64,000 bases of DNA from Bartonella ancashensis (GTDB lineage: Bacteria > Pseudomonadota > Alphaproteobacteria > Rhizobiales > Rhizobiaceae), in NCBI RefSeq assembly GCF_001281405.1, contig NZ_CP010401.1:768001-832000 (forward strand), read 5' to 3'. Positions 1 through 8,946 of the stretch are shown here, piece by piece. Below the pieces are notes generated by a model. It saw only the letters and a program-made list of their open reading frames with translations, was not told where the DNA came from and did no database searches. Position 1 is the stretch's first letter. The number at the start of each line of letters is the position of its first letter. The translations under genes and the position numbers were made by a program.

Positions 1-81
1 ATTGTTGCCACTGCGCCCTCCATTAAAAAGTGGTTCTGGAATGATATGTCACGCATTTATTACAATTTAATTGAAAAATAA
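1..81 (+). CDS. ABC transporter substrate-binding protein, C-terminal end only
   Basis: Twenty-six codons run from the window edge to a TAA at 79-81. The peptide (IVATAPSIKKWFWN, then a Tyr/Ile-rich tail) closely resembles the end of the next binding protein, which reads IVGTGPMVKEWVWN before its own tail. This is therefore the 3' end of a paralogous family-5 (peptide-type) solute-binding protein. The two would lie in tandem, about 350 bases apart. Only the tail is visible, so the integrity and specificity of the gene cannot be judged. Confidence 0.7.
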   Translation: MVATAPSIKKWFWNDMSRIYYNLIEK

Positions 82-434
82 GCATATTTCAGCGGTACCA
101 AATACTAAAATAAGTTGGCAGTGCGGCTAGTGAAAAGGGGTATTGTGTTGCATTTATATTTCAGGGTGTAAGAGATTGAAGTGAGATCTCTTTTACCTTG
201 GATAGTACTAGTGTGTGCATGAAATGCTGAATATGTGGTAAGTAGTGCATGAGATGCAGTTATTTTAGTATTATTGTTATTAGTTGATTACTGCAGTAGT
301 AAATTAAGAATTTAAAATATTATTTACCCTCAATGAGATGTTGATGTTTGTCTTATGATCTTTTAAGGACAGTGGAGAGGGTTTAAAGGAGATTATGGAA
401 AGATACATAAGGTCGTATGATGGGAGTATAAAAA
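82..434. other. Intergenic region with a 13-bp near-identical direct repeat
   Basis: About 350 bases separate the two binding-protein genes and I see no gene in them. The words GTGCATGAAATGC (215-227) and GTGCATGAGATGC (245-257) match at 12 of 13 positions with starts 30 bases apart. They could be regulator half-sites for the downstream transporter operon. A ribosome-binding site GGGAG at 422-426 serves the next gene. Confidence 0.5.
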
Positions 435-2051
435 ATGTCTAAGTACCGTTATATTTTATCATGCTTGATGGTTTTTTGTAGTGGGTTATCGTCAACAGCA
501 CAGGGGGTATCATCTAAAGATACGTTGGTAATGGCATGGAATATTGATGCTATTAGTCATTTCGATCCTGCGCAGTCTGTTGAAGTTGTAACGAGTGAAT
601 TGTTGAGCAATATGTGTAGTTCATTGGTACAGTATGATCAGTATGATCCTATGAAGATTCGTCCTGCCATGGCTCGATCTTGGGATGTCTCAGATGATGG
701 AAAGGTGATTACATTTCACCTTCGTGATGATTTAAAATTTTATGATGGAAGGGGTGCAACTGCACAAGATCTTGCCTGGTCTATGCACCGGCTGGTTAAA
801 CTAGGGGCTGGTTATGCCCAATCTTTGATGGACTATGGGTTTACGAAAAATAATGTTGAGAAGGATATTAGAGCTCTTGATGATAGAACTTTACAAATAA
901 CGTTTAATAAGTCATATCCCACGTATCTTGTGTTGAGCGCTATTGCGCAATCTTATGCTTCAGCATTACTTGATAGAAAAACACTTGAAGAAAATGCTAT
1001 TGATGGTGATATGGGAAACAAGTATTTGGCGACACGTTCGGCTTGTGTTGGCCCTTATAGGTTAGAGCGTTGGTACCCAGGAGAACGGGTCGTTCTGAAG
1101 GCAACAGAGCATTATTGGGGGAGTGCCCCAAAAATTAAACAAATTGTCGTTGTGCATGTTGCAACGTCTGAGAGCCAAAGACTCCTCCTGGAAAAGGGTG
1201 ATGTTGATGTGGCACGTGATCTTTCATCCGAAGATGTCTTAGGCTTGGAAAAACAGAATGGATTGGTTAAAATTAACCGTGTTTTGCGGCCACAAAGTAT
1301 TTATTTGTCATTGAATAATAAGAAGACAGTTTTTTCTCACGAAAAGGTGCGTTTGGCTCTTCGTTATTTGATAGACTATGATGCTCTTGAAAAAACTATT
1401 TTGAAGGGAATTGCGATTTCCCGTGCAAGTTATATGCCATTAGGGGTAATGGGTGCTTTGAATAAGGAAGAAGGGGTACCATTTACATTAGATTTAAGAA
1501 AAGCAAAAGAGTTGATGAGCGATGCGGGGTATTCTGGTGGATTTAAGGCTGATCTTCTTGTTGGAAGTCTTTCTTACGCATCATATGTTGCTCAGTCTAT
1601 ACAAGAGAATGCAAAAAAAATTGGTATTGAGCTTAAAATTGAAAAGATGGCACAAGCCCAGTTGCTAAGTCGTGTTCGTAGTGGAAATTACGATATGGCA
1701 ATTATGGGGTGGAATGTCGTTGATGTAGATGGGCATGTTGCATCTTTGCGTCACGTCTTTAATCCTGATCCGACATTTACGAAAAAGTATAGCATGTATC
1801 TGGCTTGGCGTTCTGGTTACTATGACGCAAAAGCAAATGAGATGGTAATGAATGCTCTGTTTGAAAAAGATCAAGAAAAACGCCTTAAGCAGTATCGCAA
1901 TCTGCAGCGTCATATGCTCTATCATGGGCCTATGGTCTATCTATGTCAGACATACAACATTGTTGGGACAGGGCCTATGGTAAAAGAATGGGTTTGGAAT
2001 AGCTTTTCAATTTACTACAGTAAAATAGAAAAATATGAGAATTCCTTATAA
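435..2051 (+). CDS. ABC transporter periplasmic substrate-binding protein (family 5, peptide type)
   Basis: This 538-residue protein begins with a Sec signal peptide: a basic MSKYR start, a hydrophobic stretch and a likely cleavage site near residue 23. The rest has the features of family-5 solute-binding proteins that deliver peptides, nickel or related ligands to ABC importers. These include an early WDVSDDGKVITFHLRDDLKF-type strand and the later RxALRYLIDYDAL helix. The start is supported by GGGAG at 422-426. Two permease and two ATPase genes follow on the same strand, completing a DppABCDF-like importer. The family does not reveal the ligand. In Bartonella and relatives such systems can carry peptides, haem or opines, so no ligand is assigned here. 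Confidence 0.88.
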   Translation: MSKYRYILSCLMVFCSGLSSTAQGVSSKDTLVMAWNIDAISHFDPAQSVEVVTSELLSNMCSSLVQYDQYDPMKIRPAMARSWDVSDDGKVITFHLRDDLKFYDGRGATAQDLAWSMHRLVKLGAGYAQSLMDYGFTKNNVEKDIRALDDRTLQITFNKSYPTYLVLSAIAQSYASALLDRKTLEENAIDGDMGNKYLATRSACVGPYRLERWYPGERVVLKATEHYWGSAPKIKQIVVVHVATSESQRLLLEKGDVDVARDLSSEDVLGLEKQNGLVKINRVLRPQSIYLSLNNKKTVFSHEKVRLALRYLIDYDALEKTILKGIAISRASYMPLGVMGALNKEEGVPFTLDLRKAKELMSDAGYSGGFKADLLVGSLSYASYVAQSIQENAKKIGIELKIEKMAQAQLLSRVRSGNYDMAIMGWNVVDVDGHVASLRHVFNPDPTFTKKYSMYLAWRSGYYDAKANEMVMNALFEKDQEKRLKQYRNLQRHMLYHGPMVYLCQTYNIVGTGPMVKEWVWNSFSIYYSKIEKYENSL

Positions 2052-2146
2052 ATATTGGTTATTTTAGGAAAAAATATTTAAATTTTTATGGGGGGAGAAG
2101 AAGGTATTGCCGTACGTACACTTTAGATCATGTAGGAAAAACTGTA

Positions 2147-3220
2147 ATGACCTCATTGTTTTTACAAGCCAATGTAGCAACTTTTAAAAAGATGAGAGCA
2201 TTGCGGATGTATGTGTTTTTTTTCAAATTACTTAAGCTGTGTACCTCCGTTTTTGTTACATTGCTTGGCTTGGTAACAATTACCTTTTTTATTGGGCGTT
2301 TTTTGCCCATAGATCCTGTTCTTTCCGTTCTTGGTGATAATATTAGTCAAGAAGCGTATGATGTGATGTTCCACAAGTTAGGCCTTGATCGACCATTAGC
2401 TGTTCAATATTGGTATTATCTGCAGAATGTTTTCTCATTTGATTTTGGAGATTCTTTAATTTCTGGGCGTGCTGTTTTATCTGATATTGCACGTGTATTT
2501 CCTGCAACATTAGAGCTTGCAACAGTCGCTATCATAATTAGTACAAGTTTTGGTATTCCACTTGGTGTTTTTGCAGCTATGTATCGCGATTCATGGATTG
2601 ATTATTTTGTGCGTATTTTCTCATTAATTAGTTATTCAACACCGACTTTTTGGTTAGGATTGATGGCACTATTGGTGTTTTATGCTCATCTTGGCTGGAT
2701 TGGTGGTCCAGGGCGTATTGATTTTTTGTATGAATATTCTTTTGAATCCAAAACAGGCTTTTTTCTCGTTGACACTGCTATGCAGGAACAGTGGGAAGCT
2801 TTCGGTAATGTTTTTAGCCATATCATTATGCCGGCTTTAATTTTAGCATCTAGTGGGATGGCTTATATTAGTCGTATGGTTCGTGGTTTTATGATTGAAC
2901 AGCTCAATCAGGAGTATATTGTCACTGCACGTGTTAAAGGGTTATCGTGGGGACGAACAGTTTGGAGCCATGCATTTCGTAATGCAGCCGTTCAAATTAT
3001 TACAGTTGTTGGCCTTTCTTATGCTTTTCTATTGGAGGGAGCTGTTTTAACGGAAACGGTTTTTGCTTGGCCTGGTTTTGGACGTTATTTAACAAACGCG
3101 CTTTTGGCGGGAGATATGAATGCAGTTTTAGGCTGCACACTGCTTGTAGGGTGTATTTTTATCGCAATTAATTTACTTTCTGATTTACTCTACCGAATTT
3201 TCGATCCAAGGACACGTTGA
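2147..3220 (+). CDS. ABC transporter inner-membrane permease (DppB/OppB type)
   Basis: The 357-residue membrane protein has about six hydrophobic segments. Its first is near residues 28-50 (VTLLGLVTITFFIGRFLP), as in DppB-type permeases. The cytoplasmic EAA loop that contacts the ATPases is present around residues 258-282 (EYIVTARVKGLSWGRTVW). The chosen ATG has AGGA nine bases upstream. In-frame ATGs at 2192 and 2207 would give an N-terminus of more usual length. The gene lies 95 bases after the binding-protein gene and its stop overlaps the start region of the next permease gene, so the pair is almost certainly cotranscribed. It forms half of the membrane channel of the importer. Confidence 0.9.
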   Translation: MTSLFLQANVATFKKMRALRMYVFFFKLLKLCTSVFVTLLGLVTITFFIGRFLPIDPVLSVLGDNISQEAYDVMFHKLGLDRPLAVQYWYYLQNVFSFDFGDSLISGRAVLSDIARVFPATLELATVAIIISTSFGIPLGVFAAMYRDSWIDYFVRIFSLISYSTPTFWLGLMALLVFYAHLGWIGGPGRIDFLYEYSFESKTGFFLVDTAMQEQWEAFGNVFSHIIMPALILASSGMAYISRMVRGFMIEQLNQEYIVTARVKGLSWGRTVWSHAFRNAAVQIITVVGLSYAFLLEGAVLTETVFAWPGFGRYLTNALLAGDMNAVLGCTLLVGCIFIAINLLSDLLYRIFDPRTR

Positions 3221-3222
3221 AT

Positions 3223-4149
3223 ATGAGAATAGCTAATGATAATGAACCGAGAGCGTCATCTTCTCCGGATTGGTTGGATGGAGCTGTTCCACAGTCAGTG
3301 ATGCAAGCAAATACACAAAAATTGTATTATTTTCTGGTTCGATTTTTGGGCAACTTCTCGGCTGTATTTGGTTTAGTTATCCTTTTTGTTATAGTTATTT
3401 GTGCAATTTTTGCGCCTTTGATTTCTACTCATGATATTGTGGGAAGTAATCTTTCTGATCGATTGCAACCACCTTCTGTGCAACATTATTTTGGAACAGA
3501 TGAATTGGGGCGGGATGTTTTTAGTAGACTGATTTTTGGTACGCGCATTACCCTTTATATTGTTTTTCTTACTACGGTTATTGTGGGCCCAATAGGTTTG
3601 ATTGTAGGGACTGCCTCTGGTTATATAGGTGGGTGGGTTGATATGGTTTTTATGCGTGTTGTTGATATTTTTTTCGCTTTTCCAGGTTTAATGTTGGCTC
3701 TTGCTTTTGCTGCAGCTTTAGGTCCAGGTATTGAAAACGCTGCGATTGCAATATCAATTGTATCATGGCCATCGATAGCGCGTCTAGCGCGCGCAGAAAC
3801 GCTGACCGTGCGTGCATCTGATTATGTTTCGGCAGTTGCTTTGCAGGGAGCATCTTCGTGGCGGATTATCTTGTTTCACATTGTACCAATGTGTCTTCCT
3901 TCGGTAATTGTGCGGTTAACATTAAATATGTCTGCGGTCATTTTGACTGCTGCAGGTCTTGGCTTTTTGGGATTAGGTGCTCAACCACCAATGCCTGAAT
4001 GGGGAGTAATGCTATCAACTGGTCGTGAATTTATGATGACAAGTTGGTGGTTAGCGGCGGTTCCTGGTTGTGCGATACTTTTTGCAAGCCTTGCTTTTAA
4101 CCTTTTAGGTGATGGGCTTCGTGATGTATTGGATCCACGCAATGGATAA
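3223..4149 (+). CDS. ABC transporter inner-membrane permease (DppC/OppC type)
   Basis: This is the second permease of the peptide-type importer. It has a hydrophilic N-terminus of about 40 residues, the DppC signature following TM1 (FGTDELGRDVFSRLIFGTR), about six membrane segments and an EAA loop (ASDYVSAVALQGASSWRII). I chose ATG 3223 because AAGGA at 3208-3212 lies ten bases upstream. A TTG at 3217, which overlaps the previous stop codon, is the alternative. The 3' end overlaps the following ATPase gene by eight bases, which suggests translational coupling. Confidence 0.9.
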   Translation: MRIANDNEPRASSSPDWLDGAVPQSVMQANTQKLYYFLVRFLGNFSAVFGLVILFVIVICAIFAPLISTHDIVGSNLSDRLQPPSVQHYFGTDELGRDVFSRLIFGTRITLYIVFLTTVIVGPIGLIVGTASGYIGGWVDMVFMRVVDIFFAFPGLMLALAFAAALGPGIENAAIAISIVSWPSIARLARAETLTVRASDYVSAVALQGASSWRIILFHIVPMCLPSVIVRLTLNMSAVILTAAGLGFLGLGAQPPMPEWGVMLSTGREFMMTSWWLAAVPGCAILFASLAFNLLGDGLRDVLDPRNG

Positions 4150-5017
4150 AAAATTATTAGAGATAGAGGATCTACGCATTTCATTTCCTGTTGTGGGTGG
4201 TATTTCGGACGTTGTGCGTGGTGTTAGCTTTTCGTTGAGGAAAGAAAAAATAGGAATTGTTGGTGAATCTGGGTCTGGTAAGTCAATGACCGGGCGTGCA
4301 ATTTTGAAGTTAAATCCGAAATCTGCAATTGTCACTGCGAAAAAGATGCATTTTAACGGTATAAATTTACTAAATGCACGTGAAAAGCAAATGCGAAGTA
4401 TTCGTGGAAGACATATTTCAATGATTTTGCAAGATCCCAAATACTCGCTTAATCCATTGATCCGAATTGGAGATCAGATTATGGAGGCTTATTGTGTTCA
4501 TTATCGTGTCTCGAAAATGGAGGCGCGAGAAAGGACAGCATCTATGTTAGAATCTGTCCATATCCGTAATCCTGAGCATGTTATGCGATTATTTCCTCAT
4601 GAAATATCGGGTGGAATGGGACAGCGGGTTATGATTGCTATGATGCTGATTCCTAATCCTGATTTGATCATTGCAGATGAGCCGACATCTGCACTTGATG
4701 TTACGGTAAGATCTCAGATTTTAACAATATTGGATGAGCTTGTCACACAATCTGGAACTGGACTTATTTTTATCAGTCATGATTTGAATTTAATTGCTGA
4801 TTTTTGTGATCGTGTTTTAGTGATGTATGCCGGTCGTGTATTAGAAGAATTGCGTGCATGTGATTTATCTCGGGCATGTCATCCTTATACAAGGGCTTTA
4901 TTAGCGAGTTTACCACGGCTTGATAATCCGGTTGATATGCTGTCTGTTCCTGAACGAAATTCTGATTGGTTGTATGGTCCAACAATCATCAATGGTGTTG
5001 AGAAGGAGTCACCATGA
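4142..5017 (+). CDS. ABC transporter ATP-binding protein (DppD/OppD type)
   Basis: This is an ATPase subunit of the importer. Walker A reads GESGSGKS, the Q-loop region MILQDPKYSLNP, the signature HEISGGMGQRV, and Walker B LIIADEPTSALD. The C-terminus carries the extension typical of oligopeptide-type ATPases (CHPYTRALLASLPRLD). A start at 4109 is also open, but its first 11 codons merely re-read the end of the permease gene. ATG 4142 places the conserved IEDLRISF strand at the expected position and overlaps the preceding stop. The signature motif has GGMGQ where the canonical form is GGQ/GGM-xQR, which is normal for DppD. It overlaps the next ATPase gene by four bases. Confidence 0.9.
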   Translation: MDKKLLEIEDLRISFPVVGGISDVVRGVSFSLRKEKIGIVGESGSGKSMTGRAILKLNPKSAIVTAKKMHFNGINLLNAREKQMRSIRGRHISMILQDPKYSLNPLIRIGDQIMEAYCVHYRVSKMEARERTASMLESVHIRNPEHVMRLFPHEISGGMGQRVMIAMMLIPNPDLIIADEPTSALDVTVRSQILTILDELVTQSGTGLIFISHDLNLIADFCDRVLVMYAGRVLEELRACDLSRACHPYTRALLASLPRLDNPVDMLSVPERNSDWLYGPTIINGVEKESP

Positions 5018-5787
5018 CCGATTGTAAAAATATCATTGATATTTCTAATTTGTCTGTAACGTTTAAGAATGGATATGAAGAAGTAGAAGTTGTTAAGGAT
5101 GTTAGTTTTTACATCAAGAGTGGTGAGTCCTATGGATTAATCGGTGAGTCAGGGTGTGGAAAATCAACGATTTTAAATTCGTTAATTGGGCGTATTTCCC
5201 ATTATAGTGGGCGCCTCGCTTTTAGCGGGAAAGAAATTCCTAAAAAAAGAAATAAAGCTTTTTTACGTCGTGTCCAAATGGTTTTTCAGGATCCGTATGC
5301 TTCGCTTCATCCAAGAAAAATGGTTCACACTGTTCTTTCAGAGTCTCTCGCGATTCATGATATGGATAATAGAAGGGAGCGAGTGCACGATATTTTAAAT
5401 TCTGTGGGGTTAGCTCCTTCGTTTCTTTACCGTTATCCACATGAATTGTCAGGAGGGCAGCGTCAACGTGTTGCTCTTGCGCGTGCTTTGATCATTGAGC
5501 CAGAAATTTTGTTACTTGATGAACCTACATCTGCCTTGGACGTGTCTGTTCAGGCTGAAATTTTGAATTTGCTAAAGTCACTGCGAGAGGAAAGAAAGCT
5601 AACCTATTTGATGGTATCCCATGATCTTGCTGTTGTTTCTCACATATGTGAGCGTATTGGTATTATGCATAAAGGGAGTGTTCTCGAAGAACTAAGTAAT
5701 GAAGATTTGCGTCGTTTATGTGCAAAAAACGATTACACAAAAATGTTTTTTAGAGCTAGTACTAAAGCTGTTTCCCGTGGGGAATAA
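5014..5787 (+). CDS. ABC transporter ATP-binding protein (DppF/OppF type)
   Basis: This is the second ATPase of the importer, 257 residues. Walker A is GESGCGKST, the Q-loop MVFQDPYASLHP, the signature LSGGQRQRVALARAL and Walker B LLLDEPTSALD, all canonical. Its ATG overlaps the previous stop (ATGA), so the two ATPases are coupled. It is slightly shorter than most DppF proteins, which often run past 300 residues with a C-terminal peptide-transporter extension; here that extension is largely missing. As the last gene of the operon it is followed by about 70 bases and then a tRNA gene on the other strand. Confidence 0.9.
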   Translation: MTDCKNIIDISNLSVTFKNGYEEVEVVKDVSFYIKSGESYGLIGESGCGKSTILNSLIGRISHYSGRLAFSGKEIPKKRNKAFLRRVQMVFQDPYASLHPRKMVHTVLSESLAIHDMDNRRERVHDILNSVGLAPSFLYRYPHELSGGQRQRVALARALIIEPEILLLDEPTSALDVSVQAEILNLLKSLREERKLTYLMVSHDLAVVSHICERIGIMHKGSVLEELSNEDLRRLCAKNDYTKMFFRASTKAVSRGE

Positions 5788-5859
5788 GCGTTGAAAGCTA
5801 GTGAAAATAACGCGGCTTTTAAAAAAGCAAAAAACTTTTCAGAAATTGCCACGAAAAAA

Positions 5860-5936
5860 TGGTAGCGGAGGAGGGATTTGAACCCCCGACACAAGGATTA
5901 TGATTCCTCTGCTCTAACCTACTGAGCTACTCCGCC
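5860..5936 (-). tRNA. tRNA-Met (anticodon CAT), elongator type
   Basis: Read on the minus strand from 5936, the sequence folds into a full cloverleaf. The acceptor stem GGCGGAG pairs with CTCCGCT. The D arm is AGCTCAGTAGGTTAGAGC. The anticodon stem is GAGGA/TCCTT with loop ATCATAA, and the T arm is GTCGGGGGTTCAAATCC. The 3' CCA is encoded (5860-5862). The anticodon is CAT. The acceptor begins with a G-U pair and lacks the unpaired first base typical of initiator tRNA, so an elongator tRNA-Met is most likely. A lysidine-modified tRNA-Ile with CAT is the main alternative. It lies antisense to the transporter operon. Confidence 0.93.
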
Positions 5937-6106
5937 AACTAATGTAGCACAAGCACCATGAAGCGACTTCACTGTGATATAAGAGTTGGAATAGTGAGAT
6001 GTCAAGCATCGTTTTAAAGCTTTTCTCTTGTCATTCCGTTCCATCCTCGATATGAAATGGGTTGAAAATGTCATTTTCGTATAATTTACAGGGTAAGGTG
6101 TAGGGT

Positions 6107-7063
6107 ATGGCACCACGTATTGCAGTTTTGGGATGTGGTCATTGGGGGAAAAACCATATACGAACTCTCCATGGTCTCGGGCTTTTGAAGGCTGTTTCGG
6201 ATATTGATTTTGATCGTGCTGTAGATTTGGCACGTATTTATGGTGTTGAGTCTGTTACACCTGATGATCTTTTTGCCAATGCTGATATTGATGCGCTAAT
6301 TTTAGCATTGCCCCCGCAATTTCATACAGAGAATGTTGTACGAGCTGTTAAAAATGGTAAGGACGTTTTAGTTGAAAAGCCAATTGCCTTAAATATGGTT
6401 GATGCAGAATATCAAGTCCGGATTTCCCGTGAGTATGGACGCATTTTGATGGTTGGTCACATTTTGCGTTTTCATCCTGCTTTTGAGAAAATATGCGAAC
6501 TAGTAGAGAGCGGGGAATTAGGGGATGTGCGTTATATTTATTCTCACCGACTGGGTTTTGGGAAATTTCATACGCATAGTGATGCTTTATGGGATCTTGC
6601 ACCTCATGATCTTTCAATGATTCTAGCTTTAACGAAATGCGAGCCTTCTAAAGTTCGTGGAGAAGGGACGACTGTGGTTGGATGCCTTTCTGATTTCGCA
6701 CATATTCACATGGAATTTTCCAATGGCATATGCAGTCACCTGTTTACTTCACGTCTTTCCCCTTATTGCGAGAGGCGTTTAACGGTCATTGGCACAAAGG
6801 CAATGCTTGTCTTTGATGATATGGAACCGTGGGATCGCAAGTTGGCATACCGCCATTTTTCTGTTTGGCAGGAGGGGGATAATTTTTGTTCAAATGCGAG
6901 TGAGCCTAACTACATTAATCTTAATGAGGATTTACCACTTACTCGTGAATTATTGCATTTTCGTCATTGTATAGAGACGCGTCAGTCGCCTCGTACGAGC
7001 GCTTATGATGCTCTCGTCATTTTGCGAATTTTGGCTACCGCTGGTGTTAGTTCGCGTGAGTAA
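6107..7063 (+). CDS. gnnA: Gfo/Idh/MocA-family NAD-dependent sugar oxidoreductase, probable GnnA
   Basis: The 318-residue protein has an N-terminal Rossmann fold (IAVLGCGHWGKNH at residues 5-17) and the family's EKPIAL motif near residue 92, whose lysine is catalytic. It is followed within 45 bases by a DegT-family aminotransferase. This arrangement matches GnnA/GnnB, in which the first enzyme oxidises the 3-OH of UDP-GlcNAc and the second aminates it to give UDP-GlcNAc3N. Bartonella lipid A is known to carry a 2,3-diamino-2,3-dideoxyglucose backbone, so the assignment is sensible. WbpB-like oxidation of another nucleotide sugar is the alternative. TAAGG at 6094-6098 supports the start. Confidence 0.75.
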   Translation: MAPRIAVLGCGHWGKNHIRTLHGLGLLKAVSDIDFDRAVDLARIYGVESVTPDDLFANADIDALILALPPQFHTENVVRAVKNGKDVLVEKPIALNMVDAEYQVRISREYGRILMVGHILRFHPAFEKICELVESGELGDVRYIYSHRLGFGKFHTHSDALWDLAPHDLSMILALTKCEPSKVRGEGTTVVGCLSDFAHIHMEFSNGICSHLFTSRLSPYCERRLTVIGTKAMLVFDDMEPWDRKLAYRHFSVWQEGDNFCSNASEPNYINLNEDLPLTRELLHFRHCIETRQSPRTSAYDALVILRILATAGVSSRE

Positions 7064-7105
7064 AATAGGGCTTTCAAATTATTTTGACGATTATATGGAG
7101 TGAAT

Positions 7106-8224
7106 ATGCAATTTATCAATCTCAGAGTACAACGCGCACGGATTGAAGGCAAAATTAATGCTGCAATTGCGTGTGTAGTAGCTAGTGATAAGTATATTTT
7201 GGGAAAACAGGTAACAGAATTTGAGGAAAAGCTTGCGGACTATCTTGGTGTTAGGAATGTTATTGCATGTGCAAATGGGACAGATGCTTTGATGATGCCT
7301 CTTATGGCAAAGAATATTGGTCCAGGTGATGCTGTTTTTTGTCCTAGCTTTACATTTTGTGCGACGGCTGAGGTTATTGCTTTAGTAGGAGCGGAACCAG
7401 TTTTTGTAGATGTTATGCCTGATACATTTAACATGGATGTTAGTAAATTAAGCTCAGCTATTGAAATGATTAAACGAGAAGGGCGTTTTAAACCGAAGGC
7501 TGTCATTGCCGTTGATTTATTTGGACTTTCTGCAGACTATACTCAAATTTCTAAAGTAGCTGAAAAGGAAAATCTCTTTGTTATTGAAGATGCAGCTCAA
7601 GCGATAGGTGGTAAAGTTGGGAATATCATGTGTGGGGGATTTGGTGATGTTGCTGCAACCAGTTTTTATCCAGCAAAACCACTAGGTTGTTATGGTGATG
7701 GAGGAGCTATGATGACCAATGATGATGATCTTGCTAAGATTTTGCGTTCAATTTTGTTTCATGGTAAAGGAGAAACACAATACGATAATGTACGCATTGG
7801 TTTGAATTCACGTTTAGATACAATTCAGGCTGCGATCTTGCTAGAAAAGCTTGCTATTTTTGAAGATGAGATGGAAAGACGTACGGTAATTGCTCAACGT
7901 TATTTTCATGGTCTAAGAGATGTTGTGACTGTTCCACACATAGAGGCAGGTACCCGTTGTGCTTATGCACAATATACAATTAAGGCAGATCAGCGTGATG
8001 AGCTGCAATCTTACCTACGAAAAAATAATATTCCTACAATGATTTATTATAAAACTCCCTTGCATTTGCAGAAGGCTTATAAGGATTTTTCTTGGGTACA
8101 TGCTTCACTTTCTATATCCGAATCTTTAGGGAACACCGTTCTTAGCTTACCTATGCATCCTTATTTATTGCAGAGTGATCAGGATATGATAATTCAGAAA
8201 ATAAGGGATTTTTACAATTCTTAA
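7106..8224 (+). CDS. gnnB: DegT/DnrJ/EryC1/StrS-family PLP sugar aminotransferase, probable GnnB
   Basis: This 372-residue fold-type I aminotransferase has the cofactor-binding ANGTDAL motif near residue 57, the EDAAQAIG motif with the aspartate that contacts the pyridine ring, and the SFYPAKPLGCYGDGG segment with the Schiff-base lysine. It probably transfers an amino group from glutamate to the 3-keto sugar made by the upstream oxidoreductase. That would yield the diamino sugar used in lipid A. GGAG at 7097-7100 sits five bases before ATG 7106, which is preferred over the GTG at 7100. A hairpin overlaps the stop codon and may end the two-gene operon. Confidence 0.78.
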   Translation: MQFINLRVQRARIEGKINAAIACVVASDKYILGKQVTEFEEKLADYLGVRNVIACANGTDALMMPLMAKNIGPGDAVFCPSFTFCATAEVIALVGAEPVFVDVMPDTFNMDVSKLSSAIEMIKREGRFKPKAVIAVDLFGLSADYTQISKVAEKENLFVIEDAAQAIGGKVGNIMCGGFGDVAATSFYPAKPLGCYGDGGAMMTNDDDLAKILRSILFHGKGETQYDNVRIGLNSRLDTIQAAILLEKLAIFEDEMERRTVIAQRYFHGLRDVVTVPHIEAGTRCAYAQYTIKADQRDELQSYLRKNNIPTMIYYKTPLHLQKAYKDFSWVHASLSISESLGNTVLSLPMHPYLLQSDQDMIIQKIRDFYNS

Positions 8225-8253
8225 AGAAGTTCCTCTGCAGAGAAGCTTCTTTT
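8223..8253 (+). terminator. Hairpin at the end of the gnnAB operon
   Basis: AAAGAAG (8223-8229) pairs with CTTCTTT (8246-8252). The 16 bases between can pair further around CTCTGCAGAG. A short T stretch follows. The hairpin begins inside the stop codon of gnnB. It is a plausible intrinsic terminator, but the T run is short. Confidence 0.5.
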
Positions 8254-8402
8254 ACAAGCTTCTTTTAACACATGAACAATCTTAGGGTATTTGTGTGTGG
8301 TTATTATGAGCTTTTAAACAAATTATAATCACTGTACGGGAAAGAATATCTAACAAAGATGATTTTGTTTTGGATAATTATAATTCTTTTGTACAAGACA
8401 AT

Positions 8403-8660
8403 TTATTCAAAATCTTTTTTGTGTAGGAGCCATTTTTTTCGTATATGAGATGCAAGATCATCTTTACTCTTAGAGCTTTGAATAAGTAGATGCAAAGGTG
8501 AGTTGCAATCTTTTTGTAGGATTATTTGAGCAGCCAATGTTGCTGCAAGATCTTTAGTTTCTTCACGTAATTCATTGTAGAGTTGATTATTAGAGGTTGT
8601 ATCTATATTCGTTTGGATTTCTTGTAGGCGTTGCTGATAGTGTGCTATTTTTTCGTGCAT
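8403..8660 (-). CDS. Small hypothetical protein with a coiled-coil N-terminal half
   Basis: I do not recognise this protein. From ATG 8660 it is 85 residues long. The first half is heptad-like and rich in Glu, Gln, Leu and Lys (MHEKIAHYQQRLQEIQTNID), and the C-terminus is basic (IRKKWLLHKKDFE). An upstream in-frame ATG at 8705 would add 15 residues, but the shorter form starts with a better helical register and has GGAA ten bases upstream. It lies about 290 bases downstream of eipA on the same strand. It has no signal peptide or membrane segment. Confidence 0.5.
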   Translation of the reverse strand: MHEKIAHYQQRLQEIQTNIDTTSNNQLYNELREETKDLAATLAAQIILQKDCNSPLHLLIQSSKSKDDLASHIRKKWLLHKKDFE

Positions 8661-8946
8661 AGACTTCGTTTCCGTTACAAAGATATTATCTTCAAAAAGG
8701 CACACTTATACAATAGACTCTATTTTGGGAAAACAAATAAGACATTATATAACGTATCTTCGGTTATCTATATTACAAAGAATCTCTTTCTTATTTATTT
8801 GTAGTATACTGGATGCAAGAATCCACTGTACAGAGAAAAAATATTTCATTTAGTAGGAAGGCATGCAAGAACAAGCAGCCAAGGGGCCACAATTAAGAAT
8901 GAAAAAGATTGATTAAACATTGATGTATCGTTTTTAGTAAGAATTT

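Noticed and set aside
4109-4141. Upstream start for the first transporter ATPase
   Set aside because: The extra 11 codons lie wholly within the permease gene and have no similarity to DppD N-termini. ATG 4142 fits better.
5433-5441. Perfect DnaA box TTATCCACA
   Set aside because: It is a single copy inside the conserved coding sequence of the second ATPase gene (RYPHEL segment), with no cluster of boxes or AT-rich unwinding element around it. It is likely to be chance.
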